The notes: generated from the letters alone by a model not told the origin. 64,000 nucleotides of DNA from Phlebotomus papatasi (GCF_024763615.1 NC_077222.1:74710001-74774000), one strand, 5' to 3'. Positions 36,172-48,951 are shown, counted from the first letter of the stretch. Made by a program: numbers and translations.

Positions 36172-36698
36172 CCTTACCATGGTATTATACATCATACGCA
36201 AATTGATTGATTTTAGATAATTTATTCCAGGGCAATTGATATTCGAATTTCTATCGGGAATGGATTTTTAGTTCCTTTAGTCCTTCAATTACTTGGAAAA
36301 AATGGCCCGACAGAGATGGGAATACAATTTGTTGTTCTTTTCTCGCTTCGCGTTAAGTCATGCAAAAATTTTGCTCAAAATGGCGGACGGAAAATTCGAC
36401 ATCCCGTCGAATTTGTTAAAATTGGCCTTCATCTTCTTCTCTGATTTGAATTCTGATTACCAATTAGTTTTCTTGGATAGCTACTCTATCTAAATCAAGA
36501 GAGTTTGCAATAAATTAATGTACCGAATTTAAATTCAGTGACCGTTAAGACGCGTGTTTGAGGGCGGCTCCCCGCGCCACCATAATGGATAAAAAATTTT
36601 TCGTTTCAAAAAATTCATTTATTAATCTGTAGGAAACTAATCCAAAAATATGAACATTCTATCTTAAGTATTTCTGGTACATTGACTGAATGGGTTAA
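36172..36698. mobile_element. TTAA-flanked MITE (527 bases)
   Basis: TTAACCCATTCCTTACCATGG at the left and the reverse complement of CATTGACTGAATGGGTTAA at the right share TTAACCCATTC. Both ends carry the TTAA expected for piggyBac-type insertion. A GC-rich block (GAGGGCGGCTCCCCGCGCC) sits inside and is also present, diverged, at 12.5 kb. The open frame 36293-36493 falls within it and is probably meaningless. Confidence 0.5.
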
Positions 36699-39600
36699 TT
36701 AGACTTTTTTACTGATCAAAATGAAATATTTTACTGACCACAAATGCTTATGCGTTTAAACGAAAAATCAATAAAAATAGTTTTGGAGTGAAAGAGATGA
36801 GGGAAAAAGAAAAAAAAATGTTCAGATATAATATTTATGTATTCCGATTATCGTAAACCGTAAGTCAGTATATCTTATCATTTGGGCCCAAAACCGATGA
36901 CTAATTAAAAAATACTTGTAAAATATTTGTAAAAATATTTAAAATTACCCTTATTGTGACCCAATATTCTTCATAATCATTATTAGTTCGTTAATTGAAT
37001 TTTACAATTTTACTATAACATTTCTATTGGGATAGACCATTTGCAATTTAGGTCAAATTCATGCAATAGCCACAATATTTGCATTTGAATGAATATGTTA
37101 AAATGTGCGAAATTCCATAGGGATTTAAGGATGGATTTTACTGATAGCGCCGGTCCTGTAAAACTCAAACGAAAATATCAAACTTACTGCTATGCATATA
37201 TGAATATGTTTGGTTTTGCGTAATTAATAGACTCATACCAAACGCCCTGCATTACGCAATTTTCATAGTCCATAGTGAAAACACAGTATACCTATTGATT
37301 GTAATATGGGTGTCCACCATATTACCACCCTCACTCAATCATTCACTCCCACGTAGACACATATTGTTCCACAACTAACACTGTGCAAAAAATAGCATGG
37401 TTTCCGAGGAAATATGCAAATATTCATTAACTACCATCAAATTTACATAGAATCGTATAAATATGTAAACAAAGGACGTATATATAGTACGACTTCAATA
37501 ATATCAATATATAAAAATTTTAAATTTGTATGAAAAGATATGTAAAGTTCCAGGGTAATTGTTAAATTTTTCAACTACTTTTGTTAACTATAAACACCTG
37601 ACCTGAAACAACTTTTAATTAATGAAATAGTAATTACGCAATGAATAAGAACTTTAGAAAACTACAGAAACATAAGAATTAAACGCGAATTTGTGTAACA
37701 TAAAACTATATGATCACGCTTCGAATGAATGCAGCAATGGTATTCACAATTCTAGCAACTATCATGAGTATTCGGGGTTTTACGTTGTTTCCATTTAATT
37801 TAAAATTTGCATCCAAATACAAATTTTGGCGTAATCTACCAATGGATTCGACTGGCAAATAATACTTCCCACCAATATTTGTCTAATTCTGTCTAATTGG
37901 AGATTCCATGGTAAAATCAATAGCAATTTAATAAGGGAAAAATTGAGATGAAAGTAAACATATCCAACCATATTAGATTGCAAAATTCACAAATTTTTCT
38001 TCTGTGTTACTTTCAAAAAAGAATCTCTCTTCATTCTACCTGATGAGCTCCTTCTCACCCTGACATGAAAATAAATGATTTTTTTACTATTATTGCGGAA
38101 TATACAAATGAATCTCTTTTCATACTGTCACAATGTGTATTTTCACGACAATCACTGTCACATACAGAGGGATTCTTTTCATAACCATCATTTTAGCATA
38201 TTTTGTGTGCTCTTCAGTTTATATTCATGGATTGCTCTGGGGGTTTGTCATTCCACAAGAAATTGCCATATTACACAAATTTGTGTAATTTCACAAAGTA
38301 CAGATTAAATTTTATAATAATTGACGAAAATATTGAATTTAGCAGTCATACCATTATTATATCTTGGCTTCTAGGCCGTTTAGGAATTGGCATAGTTTAC
38401 AATTGCTATGCCGGCTATGCCATTAGGTTTCAGTATCTCTATGCAAAAATGTATGGAAAAAGTGAATATCGAAAAGCCCTTGATTCAATGATTCAACTAG
38501 CAATAGACTACATTCCTGAATGAACCAGAAATATTTTGGCCCTTCTCTGGATCCCGTTTCAACGCTGAAGTATCAGTCCACCCATTTTTTTTACAGTTAT
38601 AATATTCGTATTATATGAATGACAAAACATCTTCGTGGAAAGTTTGGGACAGATCGAACAAGATCGTGGTTCACTTATAGATCAGAGAGATATTGATCTT
38701 TTAGAAAATCTAACATAAATTGCTTTAAAAATACAAGTCGCAATCTCTAACCATTTTACAATCTAAAAAATTTGCTCATGGTTCTTTATATGACCATAAA
38801 CAGAGATGCGTCATTTTTCAAAATTCTGTTTCGTAATTGTGGGCTATAGAGCTAATGAATAGCCCTTTTTGATTCTTCATGCGGAGGAATTTATATGATG
38901 GTGTTGGTGGTGGATTGGTTGGACGCTCGTCAGAATGGAAAATAGTGATTTTCCGCATAGAAGTGACATCAGCAAAAATCATCCATTTGAAATTGGGAAA
39001 GAGAATATTGATGCCGCTGGCACTTTTTTTTTATTTTCTCATTGTTTACCGCACTCATGCAAAAGGAAATTTTTCACTAAAACATTTCAATAGTAGAAAA
39101 ATCGCTGATGGGTTATAAAAAACCCATGTCACTTAAATTTTAATGCAATGGTGTGGAAAAATGAGCTAAAAAATAATTTGTGAATGGCTATTTTTTTGCT
39201 AGTTTGTCCACATCCTCTTGTAATGAAGCATATGGATTTTATGTTGTATTTTAATGCTAATTGCATTGTGTAGTTCGACAGTTGAAAGTAGAGATTTTCA
39301 ATATTCATGATCAAGAGCTCATCCAACCATAAAGCTTAACGCTTTTGGGTTTGATATAAACAAGCGTGTATACACCATTCTGCATAAAAAGTTCTAGCAA
39401 CAATGAAAGACCCATCTTATCCACCTCTACAATCGTATTATAAAACGAAATTGAACGACTTTAAAGTTGTCCAATGTTTTTTCATTGGTGTTGTGTTCTT
39501 GAAAAAAAGCGCCTATTCGTATCCAATTTCAAGCCAGTGTAAAATTTTAACACAAACTGCCATAACCTGGTCGTATATAGCTTTAACAATCTAATATTCC

Positions 39601-40053
39601 GGACAGGGTGTATAAATATCCCCCGTGGCTGAATTTTTGTGCCCACGTATAGTATAAGGGTGGGACAGAGCGCAATATCAGCATTTCGTGAATAAATTTG
39701 CTAAATTAAAAATGACCGTCGAAAAAGCAATTTTGGGAAAATTGGTATTGCATTGATGACCTGGTTCTCCTCCCATCATGAAAACATATATTATGAAGGT
39801 ATCAAATTAGCACATTGTTTTGCCTCTAAATAAAATATTCATTTTATATAAATAGTAACTGGCCTATATCATTTCACACTTTATTGCATATTTGTATATT
39901 AAACTTTTTCAAATTTTTAATGATACACCCACGTTAATGAATATATAAAAATATATGGATGAATATTTTTTAAAAGACGTTTAATAGCTTCATTTAAGAT
40001 GGAAATACAAAGTGAATTGTGTAATTAATTATCATTATTAATTTTCAAAACAG

Positions 40054-40484
40054 GTGGCACATAAAGAAGAATGGTCGAGATGAATCATTAGATGAGCTCC
40101 TTAATACAGGTCGTGCTACTATTCGCGATGGCACCTTGACAATAATGTCTCTGAAAGAGACAGATAATGGTTCGTACTTCTGTACAGCCACCAATTCGGA
40201 GGGAAGTGAAACAATGGAAATTCAGTTGATTATTAACACCGCACTAAATGTGCACATAACACCACCGAGCCAGACAATAGATCTTGGGAAAGCGGCCTTT
40301 TTCAGCTGCAGCGTCACAGGAACCCCCCAGAGTACCATTACATGGCTCAAGGATGGTCAACCACTGCGAACTGGGGCCAGAGTTCGACTCTTAGCTGCTG
40401 ATCACATCAAAATCACCTCCACTACAAAGGAGGACCGTGGAATGTACCAATGCTTTGCCACAAATGACTTTAGCTCAGCACAAG
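40054..40484 (+). CDS. Dscam2: Dscam2-like, exon F: second half of Ig3 and all of Ig4
   Basis: Entering in phase 2, the exon begins with the Ig3 core tryptophan (WHIKKNGRDESLDEL), carries the second Ig3 cysteine in SYFCTATNSEGSE, and then encodes Ig4 in full: first cysteine in AFFSCSVTGTPQ, tryptophan in TITWLKDGQPL, second cysteine in MYQCFATNDFSSAQ. Ig3 and Ig4 thus share an exon, as is usual where the Ig1-4 horseshoe is formed. The acceptor is AAAACAG at 40053, and the donor G|GTAAAA at 40485 is in phase 1. The frame stays open into the intron for 59 more bases, which should not be read as coding. Confidence 0.95.
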
Positions 40485-41182
40485 GTAAAATTTATAGCAA
40501 TTCTATTGAGGGGGTGAATATACAGTGGCAAATAATAAAATAAGACCGCCTTGCAAAGCCTATTATTTTGACGTTTGCAACTTTTTATTAATTTACTGAA
40601 GTAATTTGATAGAGAAAAGTTTTTAATATTTACCACCTTATACGTAGAAAATGTCTTTTTTTAGTAGCTAAAGATTTCAATTTACTACACAGTATACGTA
40701 ATTAGTCAAATTCGATTTGCACAATATAATAAGAAAAATATAATTTATGGTTTCTACTTATAGTTTTTAGATCTACTTATTCGATTTACAGACTACCGAT
40801 TTATAAAACCATGAAAGTGGTCCTATTTTGTTGTCCGGACTGAATTTCACTATTGATGTGTCCTATACGACCAAAACAATACTTACTCCATGTTTCTACG
40901 TTTTATTTAAACATTTCTACATCAAAATTATTGCAAAAATCTGGAATAACCCCTATAACTTTGGGAATAATTAACTTTCCGGTATAATGTTCACAGGGCA
41001 GGTAGACGGTGTCAAAGAGTACCCGAAAAACGAAAAAACTAATTTTGCAAAAAATCGACATATTCGACTTTTATTCTGCCAAGTCGATATGCTCTATTCT
41101 GTTATTCTAAGGGGGTATTAGGTCTCTTTATAATTTAAAATTAATTTTAAAACAAGTGGTGAAAAGTACTGAAACAAGCATA

Positions 41183-41393
41183 GAAGGAAGTGGGGCAGCT
41201 TTGAAATTGGGCTTTTCTCTCCAAATTCTAAATGAAACTGGGACTCATTATGTGATATAACTCAACTCAACAAAGCAATTGCGAAACTAAATTACATCAT
41301 GATAAGGCTCAATTTCATTTAAAAATTGGAGAGAAAAGAACCACGTTCAAAGCTGCCCCAATCTAACGGTACCCTACTTCCCTCTAACTGGGG
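41183..41393. mobile_element. palindromic MITE with AAGTGGGGCAGCTTTGAA arms
   Basis: GGAAGTGGGGCAGCTTTGAA near the left is mirrored by TTCAAAGCTGCCCC and CTACTTCC near the right, and the interior TCTAAATGAAACTGGG pairs with CTCAATTTCATTTA. The ends resemble the GGGGAGACTGGGGCA family in motif only; I keep it as a separate element. Exact borders are uncertain. Confidence 0.5.
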
Positions 41394-41722
41394 AAAATGC
41401 ATATATTTCAATGAGATTCACTAAAATTCTCGAAAAATATTCTAAAAATTTATTAAGTTTATTTAGTTTTTAAAGTATTTGAAAAGCTTAAGGATGGCCA
41501 AAAGTACTAACTCTACCCTATCTTTGAAATGGGGGGCACCTTTAAAAGGAAGCTGTTTTTAAAAGAAAACCCTTATTTCAAGAGGCCCATACAGAAAAGT
41601 AACTCCTTTCCCCCTTGTTTCGTACTATCGATTTATCAGTGTATTCTTGAAGTATAAAAACACAGACTTTAAAAAAAAGCGTCTTTAAGCACAGACTTTT
41701 AAATCATTTTAAATAAACATAT

Positions 41723-41872
41723 TAGCCGTACTCACTATGGCGTTGTTATCTCGTAATCTCCGTAATCTGTTATCTTGTTATAATTTTTCATTTATAAAAT
41801 ACATTACGAGAACATAACGAGATAACGAGATAACGATATTACAAGATAACAGCGCCATAGTGAGTACGGCTA
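41723..41872. mobile_element. TA-flanked palindromic MITE (150 bases)
   Basis: TA-GCCGTACTCACTATGGCG at the left is an exact inverted match to CGCCATAGTGAGTACGGC-TA at the right. The arms continue with TGTTATCTCGTAATC against GATATTACAAGATAACA. It is a compact, well-preserved hairpin element. Confidence 0.8.
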
Positions 41873-42931
41873 TTGAGTGTAGTTTCTTATAAGTCGAAAA
41901 TACTCACATTTGGGATAAATTTTATGACTAAGACCTTACATTTCTACTAATTTTAAATATAATACTTCAGACAGTGCTCTTGCTATCAGAAATCTTGGAC
42001 ATAAAGGTTTTCACGTACTTTTATAAACAACTAAAAAAGACTTATGAACATTTTTGCATATGTTTCTGTGAGCTTATAAACAATAAAATATCAATGGTTA
42101 CTAGACAATCTGAACGAACTCTCGACAGCACTTTTAACGTTATAGCGATCATGAAGTTTGATGTTTAACTAACTCAATTATATAAATATTTAATTCATTG
42201 TAATTCTTATAAAACCTTAAAAGAAATGTTTTTATAAAAATAATATACAATCGTTTTAAAACAATATTTACAGATAATAATACAAGACGTGAGCCTTAAA
42301 AAAATATACATAAGAATTTCAATATAATTATCCTATATAAGGGATGATATTATTTACTATCTAAAAATAGCAATCCATTAGATTCGTCAGATATTCAACA
42401 AATTTCGCGAATTTCACTTTAATTATAGAAAAAAAAACACATGTGAACCAAAAATTAATTAAACAGTATTTTTGAAATAAACATCTGCATTTGCCATCAA
42501 AAATTATTTTAAAAACAGTCAAATAACATGCATGTGAAATGTTATATTGTATATTTTCACAGTGAAATTAATTAAAATATTTCTCTTTTATATTCAGAAA
42601 ATGTTAAAAGGATAATTATACAAAATGTTTTCAATTTCCAATTTAACATTTCTAATTACTATTTTATCAATGAGCAAAAAATAAACAAAATTTGGCTATA
42701 GATAAACTATATGCTAAATTGGATGGCAACAATATCAAAAGTTATCACTTATTCCATAAACAAATCGTCAAGCTGTCTGTGGTTTGATATACGTCCGGAA
42801 TACATATTTAGGGAAAATCATATGGCACTATCCGAAGATTTGGCACTGACTCTGTTAAATGTGAATCCAGCTGTATAGTAATGTCTAGCTCCTGTCTTGT
42901 TTCTCTTTCATCTACTTTTGTATTCTTCCAG

Positions 42932-43092
42932 CTACGGCAGAGCTAAGATTGGGTGAGGTGGCACCCCATCTTACTTACAAATTTATAGAACAAACAATGC
43001 AGCCGGGACCATCTGTTTCACTCAAATGCAGTGCCACTGGCAACCCAACACCACAGATTTCGTGGTCTCTGGACGGTTTCCCACTGCCAAGT
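42932..43092 (+). CDS. Dscam2: Dscam2-like, exon G: first half of Ig5
   Basis: In phase 1 the exon reads TAELRLGEVAPHLTYKFIEQ, then the first cysteine in SLKCSATGNPTPQ, the tryptophan in ISWSLDGFPLPS, and ends in phase 0 at AGT|GTAAGT. The acceptor follows a long pyrimidine tract (TTCTTCCAG at 42931). Ig5 is completed by the next exon after a 2.9 kb intron. Confidence 0.95.
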
Positions 43093-45983
43093 GTAAGTAT
43101 GGGCGGGATGTGCATGAATGTGACTCTAATTGTGATTTTGCAAGTTATTTTAATTGAGATTTGTGACTCCTTCTGCGCCACACTAGATAATTCACCCACA
43201 ATTGCCTCGCCCAATATTACTTAAACTTTTGCAGTACAGTACAACAGTGCTTTATTGGCTAAGCCCGAAATATCGATATTTATCAATTATTTTTATCAAT
43301 TTGATCCTTTTATTTTTACCAGTGAATGGGAAAATTAAGATCCCGTTGCTTGCACATATTTCATATAAGATTGCTACTCTACAATAAATGGTTATAGATA
43401 TCAACTGCTATAAATCTTTTGTAACACAAACAAAATTTCATTTGAAGATAATACGGTTTTCGTGTGATCAAAAATCATTTTAACAATTTCTATCAATTTA
43501 TGTAAGCCAATTCAAATTCGAGCGAATTGCAGACTTTCAAAGCTTTCCATTGTACCCATTTAATTGTTTCCCGCATATAATACATATAATGAAGCTTGCA
43601 AGCAAACGGGATTAAATTTAAAATCATAAATAATATCCTCATAATTAAAATTTAATCTGCTCGACCATTTCAATCTACGTTCTTAATAAGTATGAAGCTA
43701 TACAGCCTTTAATTCGTATCCACACACCTAAACCACACAATTTGACGATAATTGAGCTTATCCTGGACGTTTACACACATTTTCCTCATGTCCTACAGTA
43801 ATATTCTATTAATTTAAAACTTTTCAACCCATTTTTCTCAAGTTAAACACCATAACACACAACATCAAAATCTCTAGAGATAAATACTAGCTAAGAACAG
43901 TTTCCACGAAGAGAGAGTGATGGGCATTTAAGCAAAAGTGTGATAATTTCCCAAGGGCTGTTTGGGCAAAAAAAAGTAAATGGATTTTTTAAGAGACACA
44001 AAACCTAACGACCTGGATGGTAGCTCGAGATAACTTTTCTCTCTCATAATGAAACTTCTTGCATGACTAAGGGGAAAATCATTGACTCAATTTTCCTCTT
44101 CGTTTCATATTCAAATAAAGTGGGAAATAAATATATTTGGAATAATTAATACCTTATTCTCACTCTAAATAGGATAATTCATAAAGTTTATCATCGAATA
44201 ATAAAGATTACTCAGCTCAGAACCTACATTTTTAAGATACTCAGCAAAATATTAAAATTTTAAGCATGAGCAATATTCAAAAGATAAATTCACCACGGAA
44301 ATCACAAAATTAACATATTATAAAAGAAAAACCAATATATATAAAATAAGAAGAAAATCAGAGTGTGACAAATTCTTTGGTGTTCTATACGAATTTCATA
44401 AAAATATTCAGTGAATAACGATAAAAAACACTCAGTTTAACGGACCATTAAATATTCAGTATATTAACAAGCTTTAAAAGTTGCAGCAACTTAGGCTGCT
44501 ATTCTGCCATCTTTATAATTTTGTAAGATTTTGCGGAATTTGGAATTCTTGTTAGAGTCAATCCAAGGTTGAGCAATTCTGCCGCCAAGAAATTTTATAG
44601 CAAAAATCGAACAAGATATAAAAAGTTTGGAGCATTAAAAAAAGCATTAAAATATCTTTAACGGTAATTATATTCAATTCAACCTTAAAAAAAATTTCAC
44701 TTTACAAAATTTAAAAGGACCTCTAAACTTTCCTTTGATAGTAAAAGAAAATGTATGGAACTGTTAAAGAATTTTTGGATGAATTGAAAAATTCTTGGAT
44801 GTAGAATATAATAATTTGAAAATTTTGTTGGAGACTTTATAACAAGGTCTAAAATATTTGGAGAGTACTAATATTTTAAAACTTTATATTTTTTTTGTGA
44901 GAATACCAAATTTCTTGGATCTTGCTCAGTTACAAAATTATAAAGATGGCAGAATAGCAGCCTTAGTTGCTTTATTTTTGACCACAAAATTTTGATATTT
45001 TTTTCCTTAAATTTGGGTAAAATTTGATACAAATCGTCTGGCTCTTCGACAACAAAGTGATTTCACCAATTTTCTATTGCTTTGATGGCTGTGATGTTCA
45101 CAAGTCAAAGGTCAATAAGTACGCCAAAAACTCACTTCATTGCAATTGTTATACTTGATTAATTTACTCATTGATTAAAAAAAAGTAATTAGTTTCCTAA
45201 AAAGTGAAAATCTATAAAATGATATATTGTTCCAGACTTCATTGTTGCTCTGTAGATTGAGAGAAAACTTGCACTTCTATTGTGCATTTTACAATTTAGA
45301 CTAAGTTGTTTTTCAATTTAAAAAAAAAATATAATAGTAACTCTAAAACCACAAGAAAATAAACAGAATAGCAAAATTAAAATTTCTACAATGATTAAAT
45401 AAAACGATAATAAATTGAAAATGCAAAAATATAAAATTTTGGCCAATTATCGAAAAATACTTTAAAGTCTAAACTCTAAACTAAATTTAAACAATAGGCT
45501 TAATAATTTTACTGGAGCATTTTAATACCTATAAATATTGTTTAGTATAATCACATTTAAAATAAAAAAATACCCTATTTTAAAACATCCAATCTCCGGT
45601 ATATTAAATTGTATTATCATTCGCAAATACGCAGTATTTCTTGAATAATCTTTTTCGAATTTGTCAGTTTTATAATTAAATTTTTGATTTATTAAAAAAA
45701 TTGTATTCATCTTTTCAATCCCCTCTAAATAGTATTATTAAAATAAGCTAAATCTCTCTATTGAATAACATTATAATATATGATATTAAATCCCATTTCA
45801 CAACAAAAAGCATAAAAGATGTCGTGAATAGATTGAAATCCAGACAAAAAATTGACTTCGTTTTCTGAAAAATCCGCTTTTTTACGAAATCGGCTTACAA
45901 GAATATTTCTGTATCCTATAGTATAATTTTTTCAAGATATACCAAGGCACTCCTTTGATGGAAATATCTTGTTTTTCCTGCAG
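43093..45983 (+). other. intron within Ig5 (2.9 kb)
   Basis: It contains one clear MITE (44494-44962) in otherwise AT-rich sequence. I see no coding segment. Confidence 0.8.
44494..44962. mobile_element. MITE with 33-base inverted ends, TTA-flanked
   Basis: The left end GGCTGCTATTCTGCCATCTT (continuing TATAATTTTGTAA) is an inverted match to the right end TTACAAAATTATA followed by AAGATGGCAGAATAGCAGCC. TTA flanks both ends (44491-44493 and 44963-44965). The 469-base unit has no coding frame. Confidence 0.75.
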
Positions 45984-46143
45984 AATGACCGATTGATGAT
46001 TGGCCAATATGTAACAATATTCGGTGACGTCATAAGTCATGTCAACATATCGGCCGTCAAATCGGAAGATGGGGGCGAATATGAATGTACGGCAAAATCG
46101 ACCAGTGGTAACACTGCCCATTCTGCTCGACTAAATGTTTACG
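45984..46143 (+). CDS. Dscam2: Dscam2-like, exon H: second half of Ig5
   Basis: Beginning in phase 0 after CTGCAG, the exon encodes NDRLMIGQYVTIFGD, then HVNISAVKSEDGGEYECTAK with the second cysteine, and ends in ARLNVY in phase 1 (G|GTGAGT at 46144). HVNIS contains a possible N-glycosylation site. The DGGEYEC motif is the tyrosine corner of the Ig fold. Ig5 covers about residues 399-505. Confidence 0.95.
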
Positions 46144-46510
46144 GTGAGTACATCTGTTTGAAACATGAAAACGCAACGTAGCATTTCTTTGGTCCCTATA
46201 CTAAATTCCCCTCCTACATCGTCCATCGATCCCCTTACCTATATAGTATATAATATAATATAACTTTTGGCCAACTTTGGCGAAATACCCAAATGAAAAA
46301 TCAATAAATATTGCGGCTGGGGAATAAAATGAAAAAAAAAGTATCACGCTCCCATTCATCTGCTTATATTCATGAAATGGAGTATTAGTACGATGGGGCA
46401 AGAGATTATAGATATATGAGTAAGATGGTGTATTGTGTGAAAAAGTAATCGGATTTATTTATTTTCATTTTTTCCTGTTGTCCTCTTTCCTGTTGATGAC
46501 ACACATTCAG
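46144..46510 (+). other. intron between Ig5 and Ig6 (367 bases)
   Basis: A short intron ending in TTCCTGTTGATGACACACATTCAG; I see no other element in it. The pyrimidine tract is set back from the AG. Confidence 0.85.
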
Positions 46511-46780
46511 GAATGCCGTATATTCGCCCAATGCCACCGATATCGGCAGTGGCTGGAAAAACCATGACGATCAAGTGTCCGGTGGCCGGATATCCTATTG
46601 AGTCGATTGTATGGGAAAAGGACAATACACGCTTGCCAACAAATATGTGACAGCGTGTCACCAATGGTGTTCTATCTGTTGAAAATGTTCAGAGGACCAC
46701 AGATCAAGGAACATATTCCTGCCTCGCGAGAAATAAGCACAATTACACATCTCAGCGAACAGTCAACATTGCTGTTCTCG
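46511..46780 (+). CDS. Dscam2: Dscam2-like, exon I: Ig6, with an in-frame TGA
   Basis: The exon encodes a complete Ig6: MPYIRPMPPISAVAGKT, the first cysteine in IKCPVAGYPIES, the tryptophan in IVWEKDN, then LPTNM followed by a TGA stop at 46648-46650, and in the same frame QRVTNGVLSVENVQR and the second cysteine in TYSCLARN, ending TVNIAVL. Family members usually have N-R-R/K-Q at this point, so TGA most simply replaces an arginine CGA by one base change. Splice sites are good (ATTCAG at 46510; G|GTAAGT at 46781). The exon is 270 bases with phase 1 at both ends, so skipping it would keep the frame and remove Ig6. If translated as written, the protein would stop within Ig6, before the second cysteine. 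Confidence 0.85.
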
Positions 46781-48059
46781 GTAAGTTCTCTTTCCAAACG
46801 CATTCCATCCCCCTCCCCATATGCCGGGGAGCATAAATTATGAAGAGTAACATTTTATGCAGAAGAGGGAAGAAAAACACCCATAAGTCTACAGGTTGTA
46901 CGAAAAAAAAAGCATGCAAAAAAAAGTGCAAAACACAAAGAGAATGAAAAAGTTTCTCGAGGATGTGAAAATAAAGCAAGTTAAATGCAACTTTAACAGT
47001 GAGAAAAGGAAAAGCTGAAGGTATCAGGGCACAAAAGAATCCCACGGGGACTGGTGTGAAGAAAGCAAAGCGGATACAAACATTATTTATTTCACTCAAT
47101 TGAAAACTCCTTGTGCTGCAACTTTCATTAATGGTGAAAGTGAAACTCTAAAATACAACAGCTACGTTTAAAGCAATATTTAAATTTAAAGACTGGAAAT
47201 TGCATTTAAATCATTCTTTAAGCGTCCCTGATGGTTAAATACGCTTTTGATTAAATTATCTACACCATGAATTTATGATTATAAATTGCTACTTTAGAAA
47301 CTTTTCATTCTCTTTTTTTTTACTGTGAAGTCTTTGTTTATATAGGAAGATATTCAAAATTCTACAAAGGGTGTTACATTTGGATAATTCTGTTTTTTTT
47401 TAATCCTTTGTTTCCAATTATATGAGGGTTGTTCACATAAAATCCCATATTTATTTTTGACTTATTTAAATATTTTCTTTATTTTATTTTATGGCATTAA
47501 TATGCAAAAGAAATAGCTGTTAAACACGATGTATTTCCCATTAACATTGCATCCTAAACAATGCCGGAGTCGGAAAATAAAAGATGCGTAAATTTTTAAA
47601 ATTTTAAACTACTTCTTTTACATTTTTTTTACTATTATTGCAGATTTATGTTTTTTTGCAAACTTTCTCAGAAGTTTTATGTAAAAACCTTTTTGCAAAA
47701 TGAAACACCCTACAAGTAAGCTGAAAGATCAGCAATTTTAGCTGAAATACGTGATACGATTTTACGACAATTTTACAATGAAAAATTAATGGAATATATT
47801 TTTATGCAAAAATCAATATGAGCACCAACAGTTTTCTGCACCATCACAAATAATTCACAACATATTTTTTTCTCTTCTTTAATTTAACCACCCCACAATG
47901 CAATCATAATTTTGTCGCACAACTCTTGCACCTGTACTTAATAATGCTGTGATTGCTGTGAAATGATGCGCATTCTGCACGCTCTCACCACAATATGCAA
48001 TTAACACTGCAATTAAATTGTGTCTCTTGGTGGATTCTGTGGCATTGTTTTAAATACAG
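46781..48059 (+). other. intron before the alternative Ig7 exons (1.3 kb)
   Basis: AT-rich with several runs of T; no repeat element or extra exon recognised. In Dscam genes, sequences in this intron can take part in choosing between downstream alternatives, but I cannot identify a specific docking site by eye. Confidence 0.75.
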
Positions 48060-48344
48060 TGCCCCCGAAAATAACACCATTCACCTTTGCCCGGGACCTC
48101 AACGTGGGTGATCGCACAAGTGTTCAATGTGTCGTTGTCACGGGTGATTTGCCATTGGGATTTACATGGCTCAAGGATGATGTCCCAATTTTGGCTGGTG
48201 GAAGTGCATCAATACGACAGAATGATGAGTTCACAAGTGCCCTTACCATTCTCGATGTGAAGAAATCCGATGCAGGACTTTACAAGTGTCGCGTGGAGAA
48301 TGCTGCAGCTAGTATTGAATATACGGCAGAATTAAGCGTCAATG
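48060..48344 (+). CDS. Dscam2: Dscam2-like, exon 10A-type: Ig7, upstream alternative
   Basis: This single exon encodes a whole Ig7: VPPKITPFTFARDLNVGDRT, first cysteine in SVQCVVVTGDLP, tryptophan in FTWLKDDVPI, and second cysteine in LYKCRVENAAAS. Phase is 1 at both ends (TACAG at 48059; G|GTAAAC at 48345). The downstream exon at 50722 encodes a homologous Ig7 with the same phases, so they are expected to be mutually exclusive. In Drosophila Dscam2 such a pair gives two homophilic isoforms chosen by cell type. This version contains no N-X-S/T sequon. Confidence 0.93.
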
Positions 48345-48951
48345 GTAAACAGGGCGTCGTTTTGACACAACTATTCTGGTCAATGAGTGGCTCACTTCAT
48401 CTCTATGCTTAGTTTCTAACATTCTGAATTGCCTCACCATTTATGGGTACACCGAGAAAATTCAGTAGTGGTGAGAGTACTGATCACTTGAAAGTGTCAT
48501 ACTGACTATTGATTGATTGAGTGTAAATATGAAAAAAAAAACTCTAAAGTAAACCCACGGATTTTTATGGATAATAATTTTTTTGCTGACTGTGTGATGC
48601 AACGAATAAGATAATAAAAATTAATATTAAAATTACTACTATAAAATCACTGATATTTCTTTGTACGCTTTTAATTTCGATTAATGCTAAGACGGTAGAA
48701 AATAATCATAAAATTTAAGAACAACTTAAAAATGCATTTGATAATAAAACTTTCACCTCAGATTAAATACTTCATCAAATTCCCTTTCAATAGTAGTAAA
48801 ATAATTCCTCCTGAAAAAAAAATACAGAAAAAACAGGTGCAAGTTTTAAAAACTCCGTAAGTAGATTTAAAATATGCATTAGTGCCTCCCACGCATTAAA
48901 TAGACGAAATAAATTGTTGAAAATAAAATACTAATGATTGAAATAAGTCAC

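Larger units (their letters stand above)
32543..40053 (+). other. 7.5 kb intron within Ig3
   Basis: The intron contains a degenerate minus-strand tRNA-derived SINE (about 33530-33705), repeat R2 with a nested MITE (35120-35755), and a TTAA element (36172-36698). The stretch 33900-34520 is noticeably richer in C and G, with CA/GT-rich runs, and several overlapping short frames on both strands; none looks like a protein family. The 106-codon frame at 38203-38520 is likewise unrecognised. Confidence 0.75.
40485..42931 (+). other. intron between Ig4 and Ig5 (2.4 kb)
   Basis: It holds two palindromic MITEs (about 41183-41393 and 41723-41872). The rest is AT-rich sequence in which I see no exon; the 64-codon frame at 41974 is unrecognised. 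Confidence 0.8.

Noticed and set aside
38203..38523. 106-codon plus-strand open frame in the Ig3 intron
   Set aside because: No start context, splice logic or recognisable domain; its composition resembles translated AT-rich intron. Length alone is not convincing.
46598..46843. 81-codon frame across the Ig6 exon as an alternative to the stop-containing frame
   Set aside because: It is out of frame with Ig6 and loses the first cysteine block and the VTNGVLSVENVQR strand; the homologous frame is the one with the TGA.
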